From: Paenibacillus paeoniae | GTDB lineage: Bacteria > Bacillota > Bacilli > Paenibacillales > Paenibacillaceae | Reading direction: 5' to 3' | Length of the DNA stretch: 64,000 bases | NCBI RefSeq assembly: GCF_003388735.1 | Contig: NZ_QUBQ01000001.1 | Span: 2,480,001 to 2,544,000, forward strand | Part shown: positions 47,193 to 56,635 of the stretch, piece after piece | Layout: every line of letters starts with the position of its first letter | Numbering within the stretch: position 1 is the stretch's first letter | Program-made: the position numbers and the translations under genes | Notes under the pieces: model-generated | Database searches by the model: none | The model's input: the letters and a program-made list of their open reading frames with translations, nothing else | Told to the model about the DNA's origin: nothing

Positions 47193-48254
47193 TCATTTAT
47201 AAAGCAAGAGAGAGGGTGTTTTGCTCAACAGGATAGCATCATTCGGAAAATCGTCCGCATTCATTGGGACAGAAACAACATAAAACGTACTGAAATCCTC
47301 CAGGTTATCTAGTTTAATTTCTGCTTTGACTACAGACACGTTTCCTTCAGCTATTGCGGTTTCAAAGGAAGAACTATCACTACTGGTCAATGCATTATGG
47401 TTTATATAGAACGTATTTTTGTACCGGACACCAGGATGGCCGAACATTTTAAATGCTACATGGAGAACACCATTTTTATTCACCTGAAAATATTGATTTC
47501 TTACTTCATTCTCAACATGCAGCTCGGTAAATATTCTTTTCCCTATAGCAGCCATATCCAGCCCCTTTGAGGAACTATACTTCTCCAATAACTCTTTCGT
47601 GACCGGCTCTGTAGATAGTTCTGCCTTACTTATAACTTCCTGTGATACGATCGATGTAAAATCGGTTTCCTCTACATCTTGGTTAAAGACCAACGATATT
47701 CCAGATTCTAAGGTCTCATGGTAACCGCCATACGAGCTTGTTTCTTTCATATCCGGTCTAAAGCCTGGATTGTAAATACTTGATACGCTTACGTGCAATG
47801 TCTCTCCTTTTTTTCCCGCTACAGGAGTAAACACAAATGTAAAAGGCATTTCTTTATCATCCTCTATTAATTCAAAGATATGCATATATTCATAGGGAGC
47901 GTCGGTTGTATTTATTTTGTAAGGCTGCGGGATTCCGTCAACAAAAATAAAGAAACCAACGTTCTTTGCTTTTCCTGAAGCAGTGACGGAATAATCGACG
48001 CTTAATTCGCCGCCGTTGTACTGTAAAGGCAGTGCCTGTCCTTTTTCATTGAAATTAAGATTTTCAAAACTATGGCTCATGGTGCCCATTACTACTGTAT
48101 TCTTTTCATCTGTATTAAATGGATTATGATCAGTATCTGTTGTAATTTCGGTAGAATCATCTACATTAATAGAATGATTCGTAACGGAGCAGCCTGCCGC
48201 CAATGCAACTACGATTATAAACGCAAGTAATTTATGAACCCAAAATTTCCCCAC
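47193..48254 (-). CDS. Lipoprotein of the secreted-peptide/ABC locus
   Basis: A protein of about 353 residues from a GTG at 48254 with AAGGGGAT upstream; the frame extends to 48353 but that would precede the signal peptide by 33 unlikely residues. The N-terminus (KLLAFIIVVALAAGC) is a lipoprotein signal with lipobox LAAGC. The mature part is beta-rich without a recognised domain. It is encoded between the small secreted protein and the ABC genes, so a surface receptor or immunity role is plausible. No specific function is assigned. Confidence 0.78.
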   Translation of the reverse strand: MGKFWVHKLLAFIIVVALAAGCSVTNHSINVDDSTEITTDTDHNPFNTDEKNTVVMGTMSHSFENLNFNEKGQALPLQYNGGELSVDYSVTASGKAKNVGFFIFVDGIPQPYKINTTDAPYEYMHIFELIEDDKEMPFTFVFTPVAGKKGETLHVSVSSIYNPGFRPDMKETSSYGGYHETLESGISLVFNQDVEETDFTSIVSQEVISKAELSTEPVTKELLEKYSSSKGLDMAAIGKRIFTELHVENEVRNQYFQVNKNGVLHVAFKMFGHPGVRYKNTFYINHNALTSSDSSSFETAIAEGNVSVVKAEIKLDNLEDFSTFYVVSVPMNADDFPNDAILLSKTPSLLLYK

Positions 48255-48290
48255 ACTGCTATCCCCTTTTTTTAAAATAACAAAACAATT

Positions 48291-48338
48291 TATACCCAAA
48301 CAGAAAGAGCTGGTGCAAAGCCCTATCTGTTGGGTATA
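48291..48338 (-). terminator. Hairpin after the small secreted protein gene
   Basis: TATACCCAA...TTGGGTATA pairing (with an extra A bulge) plus inner CAGA/TCTG lies between the 137-aa secreted protein gene and the lipoprotein gene, with a T-rich run on the minus strand after it. It may partly terminate transcription so that the first gene is expressed more than the rest, as in many peptide operons. Confidence 0.55.
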
Positions 48339-48380
48339 GATGTGTTTAAGCACTAGTATTGGTATAACTATTGTTCCGTC

Positions 48381-48794
48381 TTAAAGGTTTGTGAAAGTAA
48401 AAGCTGCAGCTGATTGATGTGTGTTCCCGCCTTGTACGCCATGTGTCCCAAACGCTTGGTGGGGTAAAGAACCACCAAAAAACGTCCAAAAATCAAATAG
48501 TGATGTCGCCCCTCTTTGACTAGGCACAGCACTTCCAGTACCTGTGGTTTGTCCGAGTTTGTTTTGCCATTCAACTTTTCCTGTTAAATACGCATTATCA
48601 TTATTTTTTTGTACATTGGTAGTAAGATAAAAGTCCCCAAGATTATAGTTCATTGATATAGCTCCAGTCAGTGTTCCATAGCCAGTTGTAGGTGTGCTGG
48701 AGGAAGCTGCAAATGCGCCTGTAGCTACCATCGAAACAGAAAGGGCAGCCACTACTAAGGAACCATAGAGTCTCTTACCAAACTTCTTTGTCAC
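48381..48794 (-). CDS. Small secreted protein (candidate bacteriocin or exported peptide)
   Basis: A 137-residue protein from a GTG at 48794 (AAGGAGTGG upstream). A clear signal peptide ends in AFA (about residues 1-30). The mature part is about 107 residues, Gly/Thr/Asn/Gln rich and without cysteine (FDFWTFFGGSLPHQAFGTHG, WQNKLGQTTGTG). It is the first gene before a lipoprotein and an ABC exporter, so it could be the product the system exports or to which it gives immunity. I considered lactococcin 972 but the characteristic repeats are not visible. Function is unknown. Confidence 0.7.
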   Translation of the reverse strand: MTKKFGKRLYGSLVVAALSVSMVATGAFAASSSTPTTGYGTLTGAISMNYNLGDFYLTTNVQKNNDNAYLTGKVEWQNKLGQTTGTGSAVPSQRGATSLFDFWTFFGGSLPHQAFGTHGVQGGNTHQSAAAFTFTNL

Positions 48795-49108
48795 AAAAAC
48801 CACTCCTTAAATAATTTGATGTGAGTTTAAGAATAAAAACTTAGCGTTGCACCAACTCTTTACTATTATCCTTAAAGTCATTTCCAACTATATACCAATC
48901 AATCCATTCTTTTAAATAAACAGAACATAAATTTTCCATAAAGAGAGATTGATAGAGGTATTTAGAAAACACCTTAGATTTCTAGTAAAAAGTTCAAAAA
49001 CTCTTATCTCTAGACCTAGAAATTATTTCTGGAGTTTATTGCAACAAATCCCTCAATTTGTGCGTTTAGTCTTATATAAGCATAAGTGAGATAGGAGAGG
49101 TATTGATT
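48795..49108. other. Divergent intergenic region, no confident gene
   Basis: Promoters for the secreted-peptide operon (minus) and the LCP gene (plus) must lie here. On the minus strand TTGGAA (48882-48887) and TAGTAA (48860-48865) with 16 nt between them form only a weak SigA-like match. An inverted repeat ATTTCTAG/CTAGAAAT occupies about 48978-48985 and 49016-49023. Nothing else was seen. Confidence 0.3.
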
Positions 49109-50227
49109 ATGATGCAACAAAGAAAGAGAAATAAAACAATGGGTAAAAAGAAAAAGATGATCATACGCTTAATGATCATCTTGATGAGTGTTATAGCACT
49201 TTCAACAGCCGTGTTTATTTATCAACTAAAATCGAACCTTGATAACATGATTTTACCTGGCACAAACAGCACCACAGCCCATCAATCAGGAGACGGCACC
49301 GAAATTGATGAAGCGCATTCAAAAACTAATGAAGATTTCTATACTTTGGTGATTGGTTTGGATTATCGAGGGAACCATAATGCTCTTCTTACTGATACAC
49401 TTATGGTGTTGCATGTTATCCCTAAAGAATCAATCGTTAAAATGCTTTCGATACCTAGGGACTTGCTAGTCGAAAATAAACGGGGGAACACGGTCAAAAT
49501 TAATTCCTTATTTAGTGAAGGGTATTCACTCTACCGGCAAAAAGCTAAAGAAGATCCATCGATTTTAACGGGAGATATCGTACAAATGGGATCAATAAAG
49601 CTGGATAAAGCCGTACTTAGCGGATCAATGGCCACCACTCGAAATAAAATTGAGGAAATATTGGAGATTGATATCGATCACATGGTTTTAGCCAATTTCA
49701 CTACTGTAACATCCTTGGTAGATGAGATCGGCGGTATAGAAATCGATGTTAAAAGATCCATGAAATACAGACCAACGAATCTCTATTTAAATCCAGGATT
49801 GCAAGTATTAAACGGAGAGGATGCCTTGGGATACGCCCGTTTCCGAGAGGACGACCGCGGAAATCGATATTACGCCAGCGATTTTGAACGAGGCCAGCAC
49901 CAACAGGAAGTCGTAAAAGCGTTGGCTGAAAAGATTCTATCTTGGGGAAATATCACAAAAGCCCATAAACTGCTAAATATCGTTTCGGACAATGTGAAGA
50001 CAGATATTAATTACACGGACATGTTTGCGATGATTACAAAATACTATGACAAATTTAATGGTGATTCCTTTAAAACGCTTTCATTTCCGGAGTATTATTC
50101 GCCAGAGGGAGATGTCATCATTCCTGAAGAAGCACTAAAAAAATTACAAACTGATTTTCATGCTATAAAGGATGTGGAGGTGATTGAATCAGAAATAGAT
50201 ACTGATCAGAGCGTCGACATGAATTGA
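49109..50227 (+). CDS. LytR-CpsA-Psr (LCP) family protein
   Basis: A protein of about 372 residues. The start at 49109 (ATG, AGGAGAGG 8 nt upstream) is preferred to an in-frame TTG at 49103. A cytoplasmic basic stretch and one membrane helix (about 20-40) precede an extracytoplasmic LCP domain with TLVIGLDYRG, DTLMVLHVIPKE, SIPRDLLV and YARFREDDRGNRYYASDFERG, the Arg/Asp motif region of the family. LCP proteins attach anionic glycopolymers to peptidoglycan. A winged-helix regulator gene follows within 45 nt in the same direction. Confidence 0.92.
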   Translation: MMQQRKRNKTMGKKKKMIIRLMIILMSVIALSTAVFIYQLKSNLDNMILPGTNSTTAHQSGDGTEIDEAHSKTNEDFYTLVIGLDYRGNHNALLTDTLMVLHVIPKESIVKMLSIPRDLLVENKRGNTVKINSLFSEGYSLYRQKAKEDPSILTGDIVQMGSIKLDKAVLSGSMATTRNKIEEILEIDIDHMVLANFTTVTSLVDEIGGIEIDVKRSMKYRPTNLYLNPGLQVLNGEDALGYARFREDDRGNRYYASDFERGQHQQEVVKALAEKILSWGNITKAHKLLNIVSDNVKTDINYTDMFAMITKYYDKFNGDSFKTLSFPEYYSPEGDVIIPEEALKKLQTDFHAIKDVEVIESEIDTDQSVDMN

Positions 50228-50268
50228 TATGCAATGTTAGTGAATTATTATGGAAAATGGAGGTAAGA

Positions 50269-50901
50269 ATGAATATATTATTACTCTCTCAATGTTTGAC
50301 CTCATCATGTAATTTACTATCAGAATTATTACATAGAAAAAATCATGTCATCACAATAACGGATAATAGTTGTTTACAACATATCTCCACAGAGTTAATC
50401 GACCTCGTCTTATTGTATTATCCCAGATTTGGAGAAAAGGAACTAGAAACCAGCTTATCAATCCGCGAAAAGTGTCAGGCACCCATTCATATTATTAATA
50501 AATATTGCGACAACGTTAATGTATCTTTTTTAACTCAGAAAAATATTACAATAAATCTTGATCCAATCGCTTACCTTATGCAATTTCTCCCTTTGCAAAA
50601 ATCTAAATCCGAAGAATCCGTCATCCATTTTCAATTAGATCCTCCTAAAAGAATTGTAATCGTTAATAATAGAGAAATTGAATTAAGCCATAGAGAATTT
50701 CAAGTCTTACATTTTTTGTATAATTTCAAAGGTGAAATCGTTGTACGAGAAGATCTGATTAATTCGATTTGGGGAGGGATTTGCTCTGATGCCAACGTAT
50801 ATATCACGATTCAAAAATTACGAGAGAAGATTGAAGATAATCCGCAAAAACCAAAATACATAATAACAAAAAGAGGCGGGGGTTACTTGCTGTCAATTTA
50901 G
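50269..50901 (+). CDS. Orphan winged-helix regulator with receiver-like N-terminus
   Basis: A protein of about 210 residues from the ATG at 50269 (GGAGG 5 nt upstream); the frame continues to 50224 but lacks a site. The C-terminus (about 125-210) is a PhoB/OmpR-type winged helix (ELSHREFQVLHFLY, YITIQKLREKIEDNPQKP, TKRGGGYLL). The N-terminal region resembles a response-regulator fold, but the strand that normally ends in the phosphorylated Asp reads DLVLLYYP, so phosphorylation is unlikely. No histidine kinase lies nearby. It may regulate the adjacent LCP gene or the divergent peptide locus. Confidence 0.8.
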   Translation: MNILLLSQCLTSSCNLLSELLHRKNHVITITDNSCLQHISTELIDLVLLYYPRFGEKELETSLSIREKCQAPIHIINKYCDNVNVSFLTQKNITINLDPIAYLMQFLPLQKSKSEESVIHFQLDPPKRIVIVNNREIELSHREFQVLHFLYNFKGEIVVREDLINSIWGGICSDANVYITIQKLREKIEDNPQKPKYIITKRGGGYLLSI

Positions 50902-51074
50902 AGGCTGTGGAGATTTGGAGGGCGTTGACTAGTAACTCTACTTAATTGCAACTCACTAGTGTATAAATGGGATCGCGGGAGGGAAGCGCCGACTGGGGCG
51001 ACGGTTGCTTCGCGGATTTAAGTCGATTCTATCGACTTATTCGAAACGGACGAAGTTGCTTCAGGTAAAGTCCA

Positions 51075-52037
51075 TAATTATGTGTAAAATCCCTTCTACG
51101 TTGTCTGAGAAAAATTAGCGGTTTTTGCACCAATCATACGCACGACCGCCTCTCGGTTTGGAAAAATGTGAATAACACGCTTAATGCCATTAGAAGTCCG
51201 CAGTCGTACGCGGTATTCATCTGGTTATACAAGTACAAGGATGGCCGCAGCATCGTCAAAACCATTTTCGAACGTGTCCATCGCCTTAGGGCGCTTCTAA
51301 GTTGTCATTAAGACATTTTCTCGCAATGTACATATTGGGTGATTCAAGATGGAACGAAGCATCCCTTCATACTCGTTTGCAGCGCCTTTGGTGCAGCATT
51401 TAGAATATTGCGCATAAAGTCGGGTTGGCACCGCTGCCAGGTTACGCTTTGAAAATGCTAACGAATGGCTTTGACCAAGCCACCGTGAGTATCACTGGTG
51501 ATGCAGTCTACACCGTTTAGTCCACGGCTTTATGTTTGCTAAAGAAGGTATCCCAGCTGGCCTTAGATTCGGTATCGCCAACCGCAAGCCCTAGAATCTC
51601 TCGGTTGCCATCCGTGTTGACGCCATAACCAATAAAGATCCCTCTAGAGCGTATTCGGCCATTCACGCACCTTTACATTCATGGCATCCACCGTCATGAA
51701 CGGATACGCCACTTCATGTAGTGAGAACCAAGGCTTGCTCGCTTCGCTGGTACCATTTAAAGAGTTCATTTGAAAAAAAACCATCACGAAAACGGAGAAT
51801 TTGCAGCGTAATGCTCCCTACTCGCGTCGTTAATCCTTGGGTGTAGCTGCCATTACACTGCCCATGTCGCCCAGGCGCTCGCTCATATTCTGCAGCGGCT
51901 ACTTGTTCGGTGGCTTGCGCCTTTAACTCTTGGTTTAAAACGGCCTCTAATAATGCGGCTACGCCAGCATCTCGATTTTCTCCGATAAATAGTTGGTTTA
52001 GTAATTGATGATCTAGTGTAAGCTGATAATGAGCCAT
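51075..52037 (-). pseudogene. IS256-type (Mutator) transposase, inactivated
   Basis: The first 107 codons (52037-51714) are intact and contain GSYTQGLTTRVGSITLQILRF, the conserved N-terminal region of IS256 transposases. Beyond a stop at 51714 the rest appears in several frames: IFIGYGVNTDGNREILGLAVG near 51550-51640 and LRTSNGIKRVIHIFPNREA near 51160-51220, the usual conserved blocks. Multiple stops and deletions make it nonfunctional. Confidence 0.85.
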
Positions 52038-52099
52038 GAATAAATACTCTCCTCGGAAATGGTCTAGGCAACTTTTCTAGAGAGTATTTACTTCATGGC
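52033..52099 (-). promoter_or_regulatory. Inverted repeat enclosing the transposase start codon
   Basis: GCCATGAATAAATACTCT (52033-52050) and AGAGTATTTACTTCATGGC (52081-52099) are nearly complementary arms separated by 30 nt. In RNA reading through into the element this hairpin would bury the ATG (52035-52037), as in IS elements that guard against external transcription. The pairing has one bulge. Confidence 0.5.
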
Positions 52100-52252
52100 T
52101 TACTTTTTATGAAGTTCATCATTTTACACAATGATATGGACGGGCGAATTAGCGGTGCGTGGCAGCACTAAATCACCCTTTGGCGCGATAACACACTTTC
52201 AACGTTGCTCAGCAACAGTATTTCAAAATTCAACCTATTCTGCCCCTAGCTC

Positions 52253-54313
52253 CTACAGGTCACCCCAGCGCGCAACGGTTACTTGCGTTAGCTGTGTGCC
52301 GCTTGTAACGGTATGAGCACGCGGCCCCACATATCCGCCCCCGCTTGATGTCTCCATCGACCCCCATGTGCCTCTGGAGAAGTTGAAATGGAACGTAGTT
52401 CCGATCGGGACATTAAGCGTAATGCTGTAAGTTCCGTTCACGTTTTTCGTCAACTTATAGACCGGGTCGTTGATCGACCAGCTGTTATTCAGGCCATGAG
52501 CATACATATAGATATCCGCATTAACGGGCGTGTTGGCCGGAACGGTCAGCACAAAGGTCTGCCCTTGAAGAGGCGGGGCGTTCGTCGTCACGGCAAGCGC
52601 TGTGCTTGCCGAGGAGACATGTCCTGCCGCATCCTTTGCTTTTACGGTAAAGGAGTACGCCGTAGAAGCAGCCAATCCAGTAACCGTATACGATGTGCCC
52701 GCAGATACACCGATCTTCACGCCATCCTGATAGATGTCATATCCGATGACACCGACATTGTCCACTGATGCCGACCAGGACAATTCAACGCTGGAAGACG
52801 TGACATTCGCTGCTGTAAGCAGGGTGGGAACGCTCGGCACTTCAGTATCTGACACAGCAGCCGGTGCCGGCATATGATCGATGATATTTTTGAGATTGGG
52901 CAAATGTCCAATCTGGTCTGCAGCAGGATCCGCCGAGGCTGTATTGTAGGCCGGATTTCTAAGCAGCTCCCGAACCTCATGCGGCGAAAACGTAACGCCG
53001 TATTTCGCTTTCGCAATGCCCTGCAACGATATCACAGCTGCGGTGACGATTGGCGAAGCGGAGGATGTGCCGCTGAAAAAAGTGGTGTAGCCCGTCGTGG
53101 AAGACAGGTCTGTTGCACTTAGCGTATGCACGTTATGCCCGAAGCCAAAGCTGTCGATTCGGCTGCCGTAACTGGAGAAATACAGGCGCTCATGCGGAAC
53201 TGACGACGACGAAGCGCCGACCAGAATAGCTCCGGAATCTTTGAAATCGGGACTGTTCTTGTTCAAAATATATTTGCCGTTCCAATCCTGATAGGTGTCC
53301 AGATTGACAGAGCCGTTCGCCCCGGCTTCGACTACGACAATGCCTTGATCCGTCGCATAGCGAATGGCATCGAATTCCGCAGGAAACACTTCCATCGGCA
53401 CATAAGCCCCATTGGACGTGCTGGATGTAGATTGCACCTCTATCAAAATCACGTCACCCCGGTGCAGTGCCGGAACCGACGTGAGAATCGCCTCGGCGAT
53501 ATTGCTGGAGCCGTCGAGCCGTCTCCAAGAATTGATAAGCGGCTTCGCTTTATTGGCTAGCCCGACATGACCAATCGTATTGTCGACCGCAGAGATGACG
53601 CCAAGCACCGCTGTCCCGTGAGAAGCGGATGTCGGCATCAGAATGCCCGGCAATGCTGTAATGTTGTGAGCCGCCAAATCTTCATGATTGAGCGCCCAGC
53701 CCTGCTCGACATCGACGTATGAGATGCCTTTGCCGTCTCCGCCTTCAAACTGCCAGGCATATGGAGCATCAATGCCGAGCGGCGCGGCTTGTCCATAAGT
53801 CTGGTTTGGATACAGCGGATCATCATTCGGCTGTACCGGCGTTGAATTCGGCGCGTACGGCAACGACGGGTCCGAAATGTTCGTTGGCGCCTCATAAGCC
53901 GCCTCTACAAGCGGGGATTTGTTCAACTTTGCCAGAAGTGCCGCCACGTCCGTTCCCTTCGGAACAGCTGCAGTAAAATACTGATGGAAAACGGAAGTCT
54001 GACTGCTGCTTGACAGCTGCGACTTTGCGTTAAGCGAAGTGAACAAACGGTTAAGCTCCAGACCGTTCAGATCAGCCAGCACACTGGCATAAGCGGCATT
54101 CCTCGATGCCTTAAGCGCCTTTTCAGCTCCATCCTGATAAGGCAGCTGTACCTCTTCCTTGAACTTAATTACGATTTCCCCTGACGGCTGCTGCGCCGCC
54201 TTCCCGATGTTTGCCGATTGATCATCCACTGCGTGGACAGGAGTGAAGCCAACTGTCAAAGATAAAATTAAAAATACAGATAACATTAAACTCATTATTT
54301 TTCTGCTAATCAT
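52253..54313 (-). CDS. Secreted subtilisin-like (S8) protease with FnIII and starch-binding-like domains
   Basis: A protein of about 686 residues. The start is taken at 54313, where the ATG has AGGAG 8 nt upstream; 54319 is also possible. A signal peptide (about 1-28) is followed by a prodomain-like region, then a subtilase with catalytic Asp in YVDVEQGW, His in SHGTAV, oxyanion Asn in GANGS and Ser in FSGTSSASP. A fibronectin type III domain (about 490-585, TEVPSVPTLLTAANVTSSSV) is followed by a C-terminal domain (NDPVYKLTKNVNGTYSITL, ending VARWGDL) that resembles a CBM20/CBM48-type domain. It should be an exported protease acting on proteins or polysaccharide-bound substrates. Confidence 0.9.
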   Translation of the reverse strand: MISRKIMSLMLSVFLILSLTVGFTPVHAVDDQSANIGKAAQQPSGEIVIKFKEEVQLPYQDGAEKALKASRNAAYASVLADLNGLELNRLFTSLNAKSQLSSSSQTSVFHQYFTAAVPKGTDVAALLAKLNKSPLVEAAYEAPTNISDPSLPYAPNSTPVQPNDDPLYPNQTYGQAAPLGIDAPYAWQFEGGDGKGISYVDVEQGWALNHEDLAAHNITALPGILMPTSASHGTAVLGVISAVDNTIGHVGLANKAKPLINSWRRLDGSSNIAEAILTSVPALHRGDVILIEVQSTSSTSNGAYVPMEVFPAEFDAIRYATDQGIVVVEAGANGSVNLDTYQDWNGKYILNKNSPDFKDSGAILVGASSSSVPHERLYFSSYGSRIDSFGFGHNVHTLSATDLSSTTGYTTFFSGTSSASPIVTAAVISLQGIAKAKYGVTFSPHEVRELLRNPAYNTASADPAADQIGHLPNLKNIIDHMPAPAAVSDTEVPSVPTLLTAANVTSSSVELSWSASVDNVGVIGYDIYQDGVKIGVSAGTSYTVTGLAASTAYSFTVKAKDAAGHVSSASTALAVTTNAPPLQGQTFVLTVPANTPVNADIYMYAHGLNNSWSINDPVYKLTKNVNGTYSITLNVPIGTTFHFNFSRGTWGSMETSSGGGYVGPRAHTVTSGTQLTQVTVARWGDL

Positions 54314-54542
54314 GTTCATCTCTCCTACTCTCTATTTATCTGCTTGCTATCAAGTCCAAAAATCGAAGTCAGTCCTCCCCTCCGCGGAATCCTATCATTC
54401 TCAAAAATGGAAATATACCGCCAATAAAATATACAGCTAGTCCCGTGTGAAGACTGTCGAAAAAAGGTGGAAATTTCCTAAAAGTTATCCGATGCGTTTA
54501 ATCGTCATAAAGTTGTCAAATCTTTTCGTCCTTTTCTGCATA

Positions 54543-54593
54543 AAAAAAGAAGACCGCCACGCTGTCTCAACGACAAGCGGACAATCTTCTTTA
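54543..54593 (-). terminator. Terminator after the FG-GAP-like lipoprotein gene
   Basis: On the minus strand AAAGAAGATTGTCC...GGTCTTCTTT with inner GCTTGTCGTTGAGACAGC pairing is followed by TTTTAT. It lies 16 nt downstream of the lipoprotein stop. Confidence 0.65.
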
Positions 54594-54608
54594 GCCTTTT
54601 CTTACATC

Positions 54609-55472
54609 TCATTCACCGGGCGGTATAAACCGGAAATCCGTCAAGCGGAAAGCGCCCGACTCATACTTAACCTCAGCTTCTATATTGCCAATATAGACCG
54701 GTATCACGAATTTCTCGAACGAAATACCTGCGCCGAAGCTAGCTATGATCCGGTCCTCATCAAACCAAAAATTTGCTATATCGCCAATGACAAGCCTCTC
54801 TTCTACCTGACCGCTTTCTTCACTGTCATACTCCTTCAGACTGACGGTGTACGAATCATCGCCCAGCGTCAGCTTCCCAAACAACTCCTCTTTCTGTCTA
54901 AGCGAGGAAAACTTCGCCACATTCTTGACTTGCCCGATATAATTTTCCGGCTCAAAGTAATAGTCGCGAAATCCGTCAGTATCGTTATGCACGATGCGCA
55001 AGTCACTGACAGACACTCCCGTTCCGGATCCTATATAAAGAATAATCGCAAGCTCGTCTGCACCGTCGCCGTCCAAATCCCCTAGCGTCATGCTTGGCTT
55101 GATGCCGCGCGGAGTCATATAGGGCCAATCATAGGCCTGCTCCCGCTCCCCTATTCGGAGAATAACCCCGCTATCCCCTCCCGTTATAGAAATAGCATGC
55201 TCGGGCAATTCAGCCAGCATCGCTTCATCAGAAAGCAGTTCCGAATTAGACTCATCCTGTGTGTGCTCCGCTGCTTGAGGAAGAGCAGTCAAAGAGGCAT
55301 ATTCCTTCCCTTCCATGCCAGCTCCGTCCTTGGTTTCATCGCTGCACGTAACAGTAGAGGTCATGCATTTATTTCCTCTCCATTCCCCGCTGCATGAAGC
55401 AGCTAATAGTAAGCTTAGTGTCAATGCGCTGACCTTGATCAGCGCCAGCTTCCCCCCATTGTTTCCCCGCAA
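54609..55472 (-). CDS. Lipoprotein with calcium-binding-like repeat
   Basis: A protein of about 287 residues with a lipoprotein signal (ALTLSLLLAASC, lipobox LAASC). Residues near 130-145 read GDLDGDGADELAI, the D-x-D-G-D-G type loop typical of FG-GAP/VCBS repeats and probably calcium binding. The rest is beta-rich and not assigned. The start is uncertain: the frame opens with TTG at 55472, with AAGGGG at about 10 nt. It stands alone, with a terminator behind it. Confidence 0.72.
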   Translation of the reverse strand: MRGNNGGKLALIKVSALTLSLLLAASCSGEWRGNKCMTSTVTCSDETKDGAGMEGKEYASLTALPQAAEHTQDESNSELLSDEAMLAELPEHAISITGGDSGVILRIGEREQAYDWPYMTPRGIKPSMTLGDLDGDGADELAIILYIGSGTGVSVSDLRIVHNDTDGFRDYYFEPENYIGQVKNVAKFSSLRQKEELFGKLTLGDDSYTVSLKEYDSEESGQVEERLVIGDIANFWFDEDRIIASFGAGISFEKFVIPVYIGNIEAEVKYESGAFRLTDFRFIPPGE

Positions 55473-55581
55473 GCAACAGCGCCCCTTTCAATTCACACTC
55501 ATTACAAAAAACGGAAAATGAACCTATTAAGTTGCAGCTAGTCAAGGAAACTCATTATTTCCTTCAACTATCACGTCAAAG

Positions 55582-55609
55582 AGCCGTGTCTCCCGATGAA
55601 GACACGGCT
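55582..55609 (-). terminator. Hairpin after the 276-residue secreted protein gene
   Basis: A perfect 9-bp stem AGCCGTGTC/GACACGGCT with a 10-nt loop, about 35 nt downstream of the gene that ends at 55644. The T-tract (CTTTG) is short. Confidence 0.5.
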
Positions 55610-55643
55610 TTGGCACACTGCTGTTTGCAGTTCGTTCTTTTGA

Positions 55644-56474
55644 CTATGCGGAAGCTTCCGCCGATTCGGATGCTGTACTCTTGCCTTTTCGTTCACCCTT
55701 GTCCCCATGGAAGCCGCCTCGACTTCCATCCATGCCTCTATGGGCGAAACCTTGTCCGTTTACCAATCGTTCTGCTTGCTCTTGTGCTTTTTCTTTCGCT
55801 TCCGCCGCCTTCACAGCAGTCAACTTGCCATCAGCAACAGCTTGGTCAAGCTTTGCCGTTATCACTTCCTTCAATTTAGCAATAAGGGTGTCAGCGGCTA
55901 TTCCTTTTTCTTTTGCGACGGAAGCGATCGTTGCTCCATCAGCTTGAAGCGCAGTTTTCAGCGCGTCCTCCGTCAATCCGAGTGCCTCAGCAACCGCATG
56001 CAGCTCCAACCCCATACCGCCTCCAGGCCGGAAACCACCAAATTCTTGTTTCGTACTAATCATTTTATCCAGATTCGACTCGAATTGCTGCTTCATCTCA
56101 GATTGCTGCTTCTCAAAGGCTGCGGTGAGGGCTCCTTTCAGCTGATCCTTCGATATCCCTTGAGCTGCCGCAATTTCTTCAAGCGTGCTTCCGCCCGTCA
56201 GCTTCTCCTGAAGCGCATCACGGTCAAGCTTCAACAGTTCCAATACATCATCATTTACATATGAAGCACCAAACCCATGACCGCCGCCTAACTTCTCTCC
56301 TCTGACCTTTCCGAACTCCTTGGTCGTATCCGATGTGTCAGCTTGCACTAATGTACTCTTGATTGCAGCTCCCGACTTGCCTGGAACCGATGCAGCCGCA
56401 TAAGCGCTCAGCGGAATCAGGGCCGCCAAAGCCGTCGCAATACCTAATGTTTTTACATACCTGTTCATATTCAT
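55644..56474 (-). CDS. Secreted helical protein, uncharacterised
   Basis: A protein of 276 residues with a signal peptide (about 1-27, ending AYA). The mature part has two copies of a similar helical unit: LLKLDRDALQEKLTGGSTLEEIAA... near 75-115 and ALGLTEDALKTALQADGATIASVA... near 160-195, each followed by a charged helix. The C-terminal part is Gly/Lys rich (HRGMDGSRGGFHGDKGER). No catalytic motif is seen. The start could be at 56474 or 56468. I do not recognise the function; the internal repeat suggests a helical binding protein. Confidence 0.75.
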   Translation of the reverse strand: MNMNRYVKTLGIATALAALIPLSAYAAASVPGKSGAAIKSTLVQADTSDTTKEFGKVRGEKLGGGHGFGASYVNDDVLELLKLDRDALQEKLTGGSTLEEIAAAQGISKDQLKGALTAAFEKQQSEMKQQFESNLDKMISTKQEFGGFRPGGGMGLELHAVAEALGLTEDALKTALQADGATIASVAKEKGIAADTLIAKLKEVITAKLDQAVADGKLTAVKAAEAKEKAQEQAERLVNGQGFAHRGMDGSRGGFHGDKGERKGKSTASESAEASA

Positions 56475-56635
56475 GTCCTCCCTAACGGTTGATTGAGCCT
56501 ATCGGCTAACGTTCCCTGATCTTGCCAAGACCGGAACAATACCCATTATGGACATGTCCGCTTAAGCGAAAGTGAAAGGAACCTAAAAGACAGATTAGTG
56601 CTGGCTGAATGTTTCCTGAATGGTCTAGAAAAACA

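Larger units (their letters stand above)
51070..52141 (-). mobile_element. Decayed IS256-family insertion sequence
   Basis: Terminal inverted repeats are recognisable: the left end starts GTCCATAATTATGTGTAAAA (51070-51090) and the right end, read inward, starts GTCCATATCATTGTGTAAAA (52121-52141), 17 of 21 positions identical. Between them lies a broken IS256-type transposase on the minus strand. The span of 1072 bp is shorter than the usual 1.3-1.4 kb, indicating internal deletions. No clear target-site duplication was found. Confidence 0.8.

Noticed and set aside
48381-48794. Lactococcin 972-type bacteriocin identity
   Set aside because: The expected conserved Trp/Tyr and Gly pattern could not be traced; only the general context fits.
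51070-52141. Functional IS256 element
   Set aside because: Several frame breaks and a shortened length show it is decayed.
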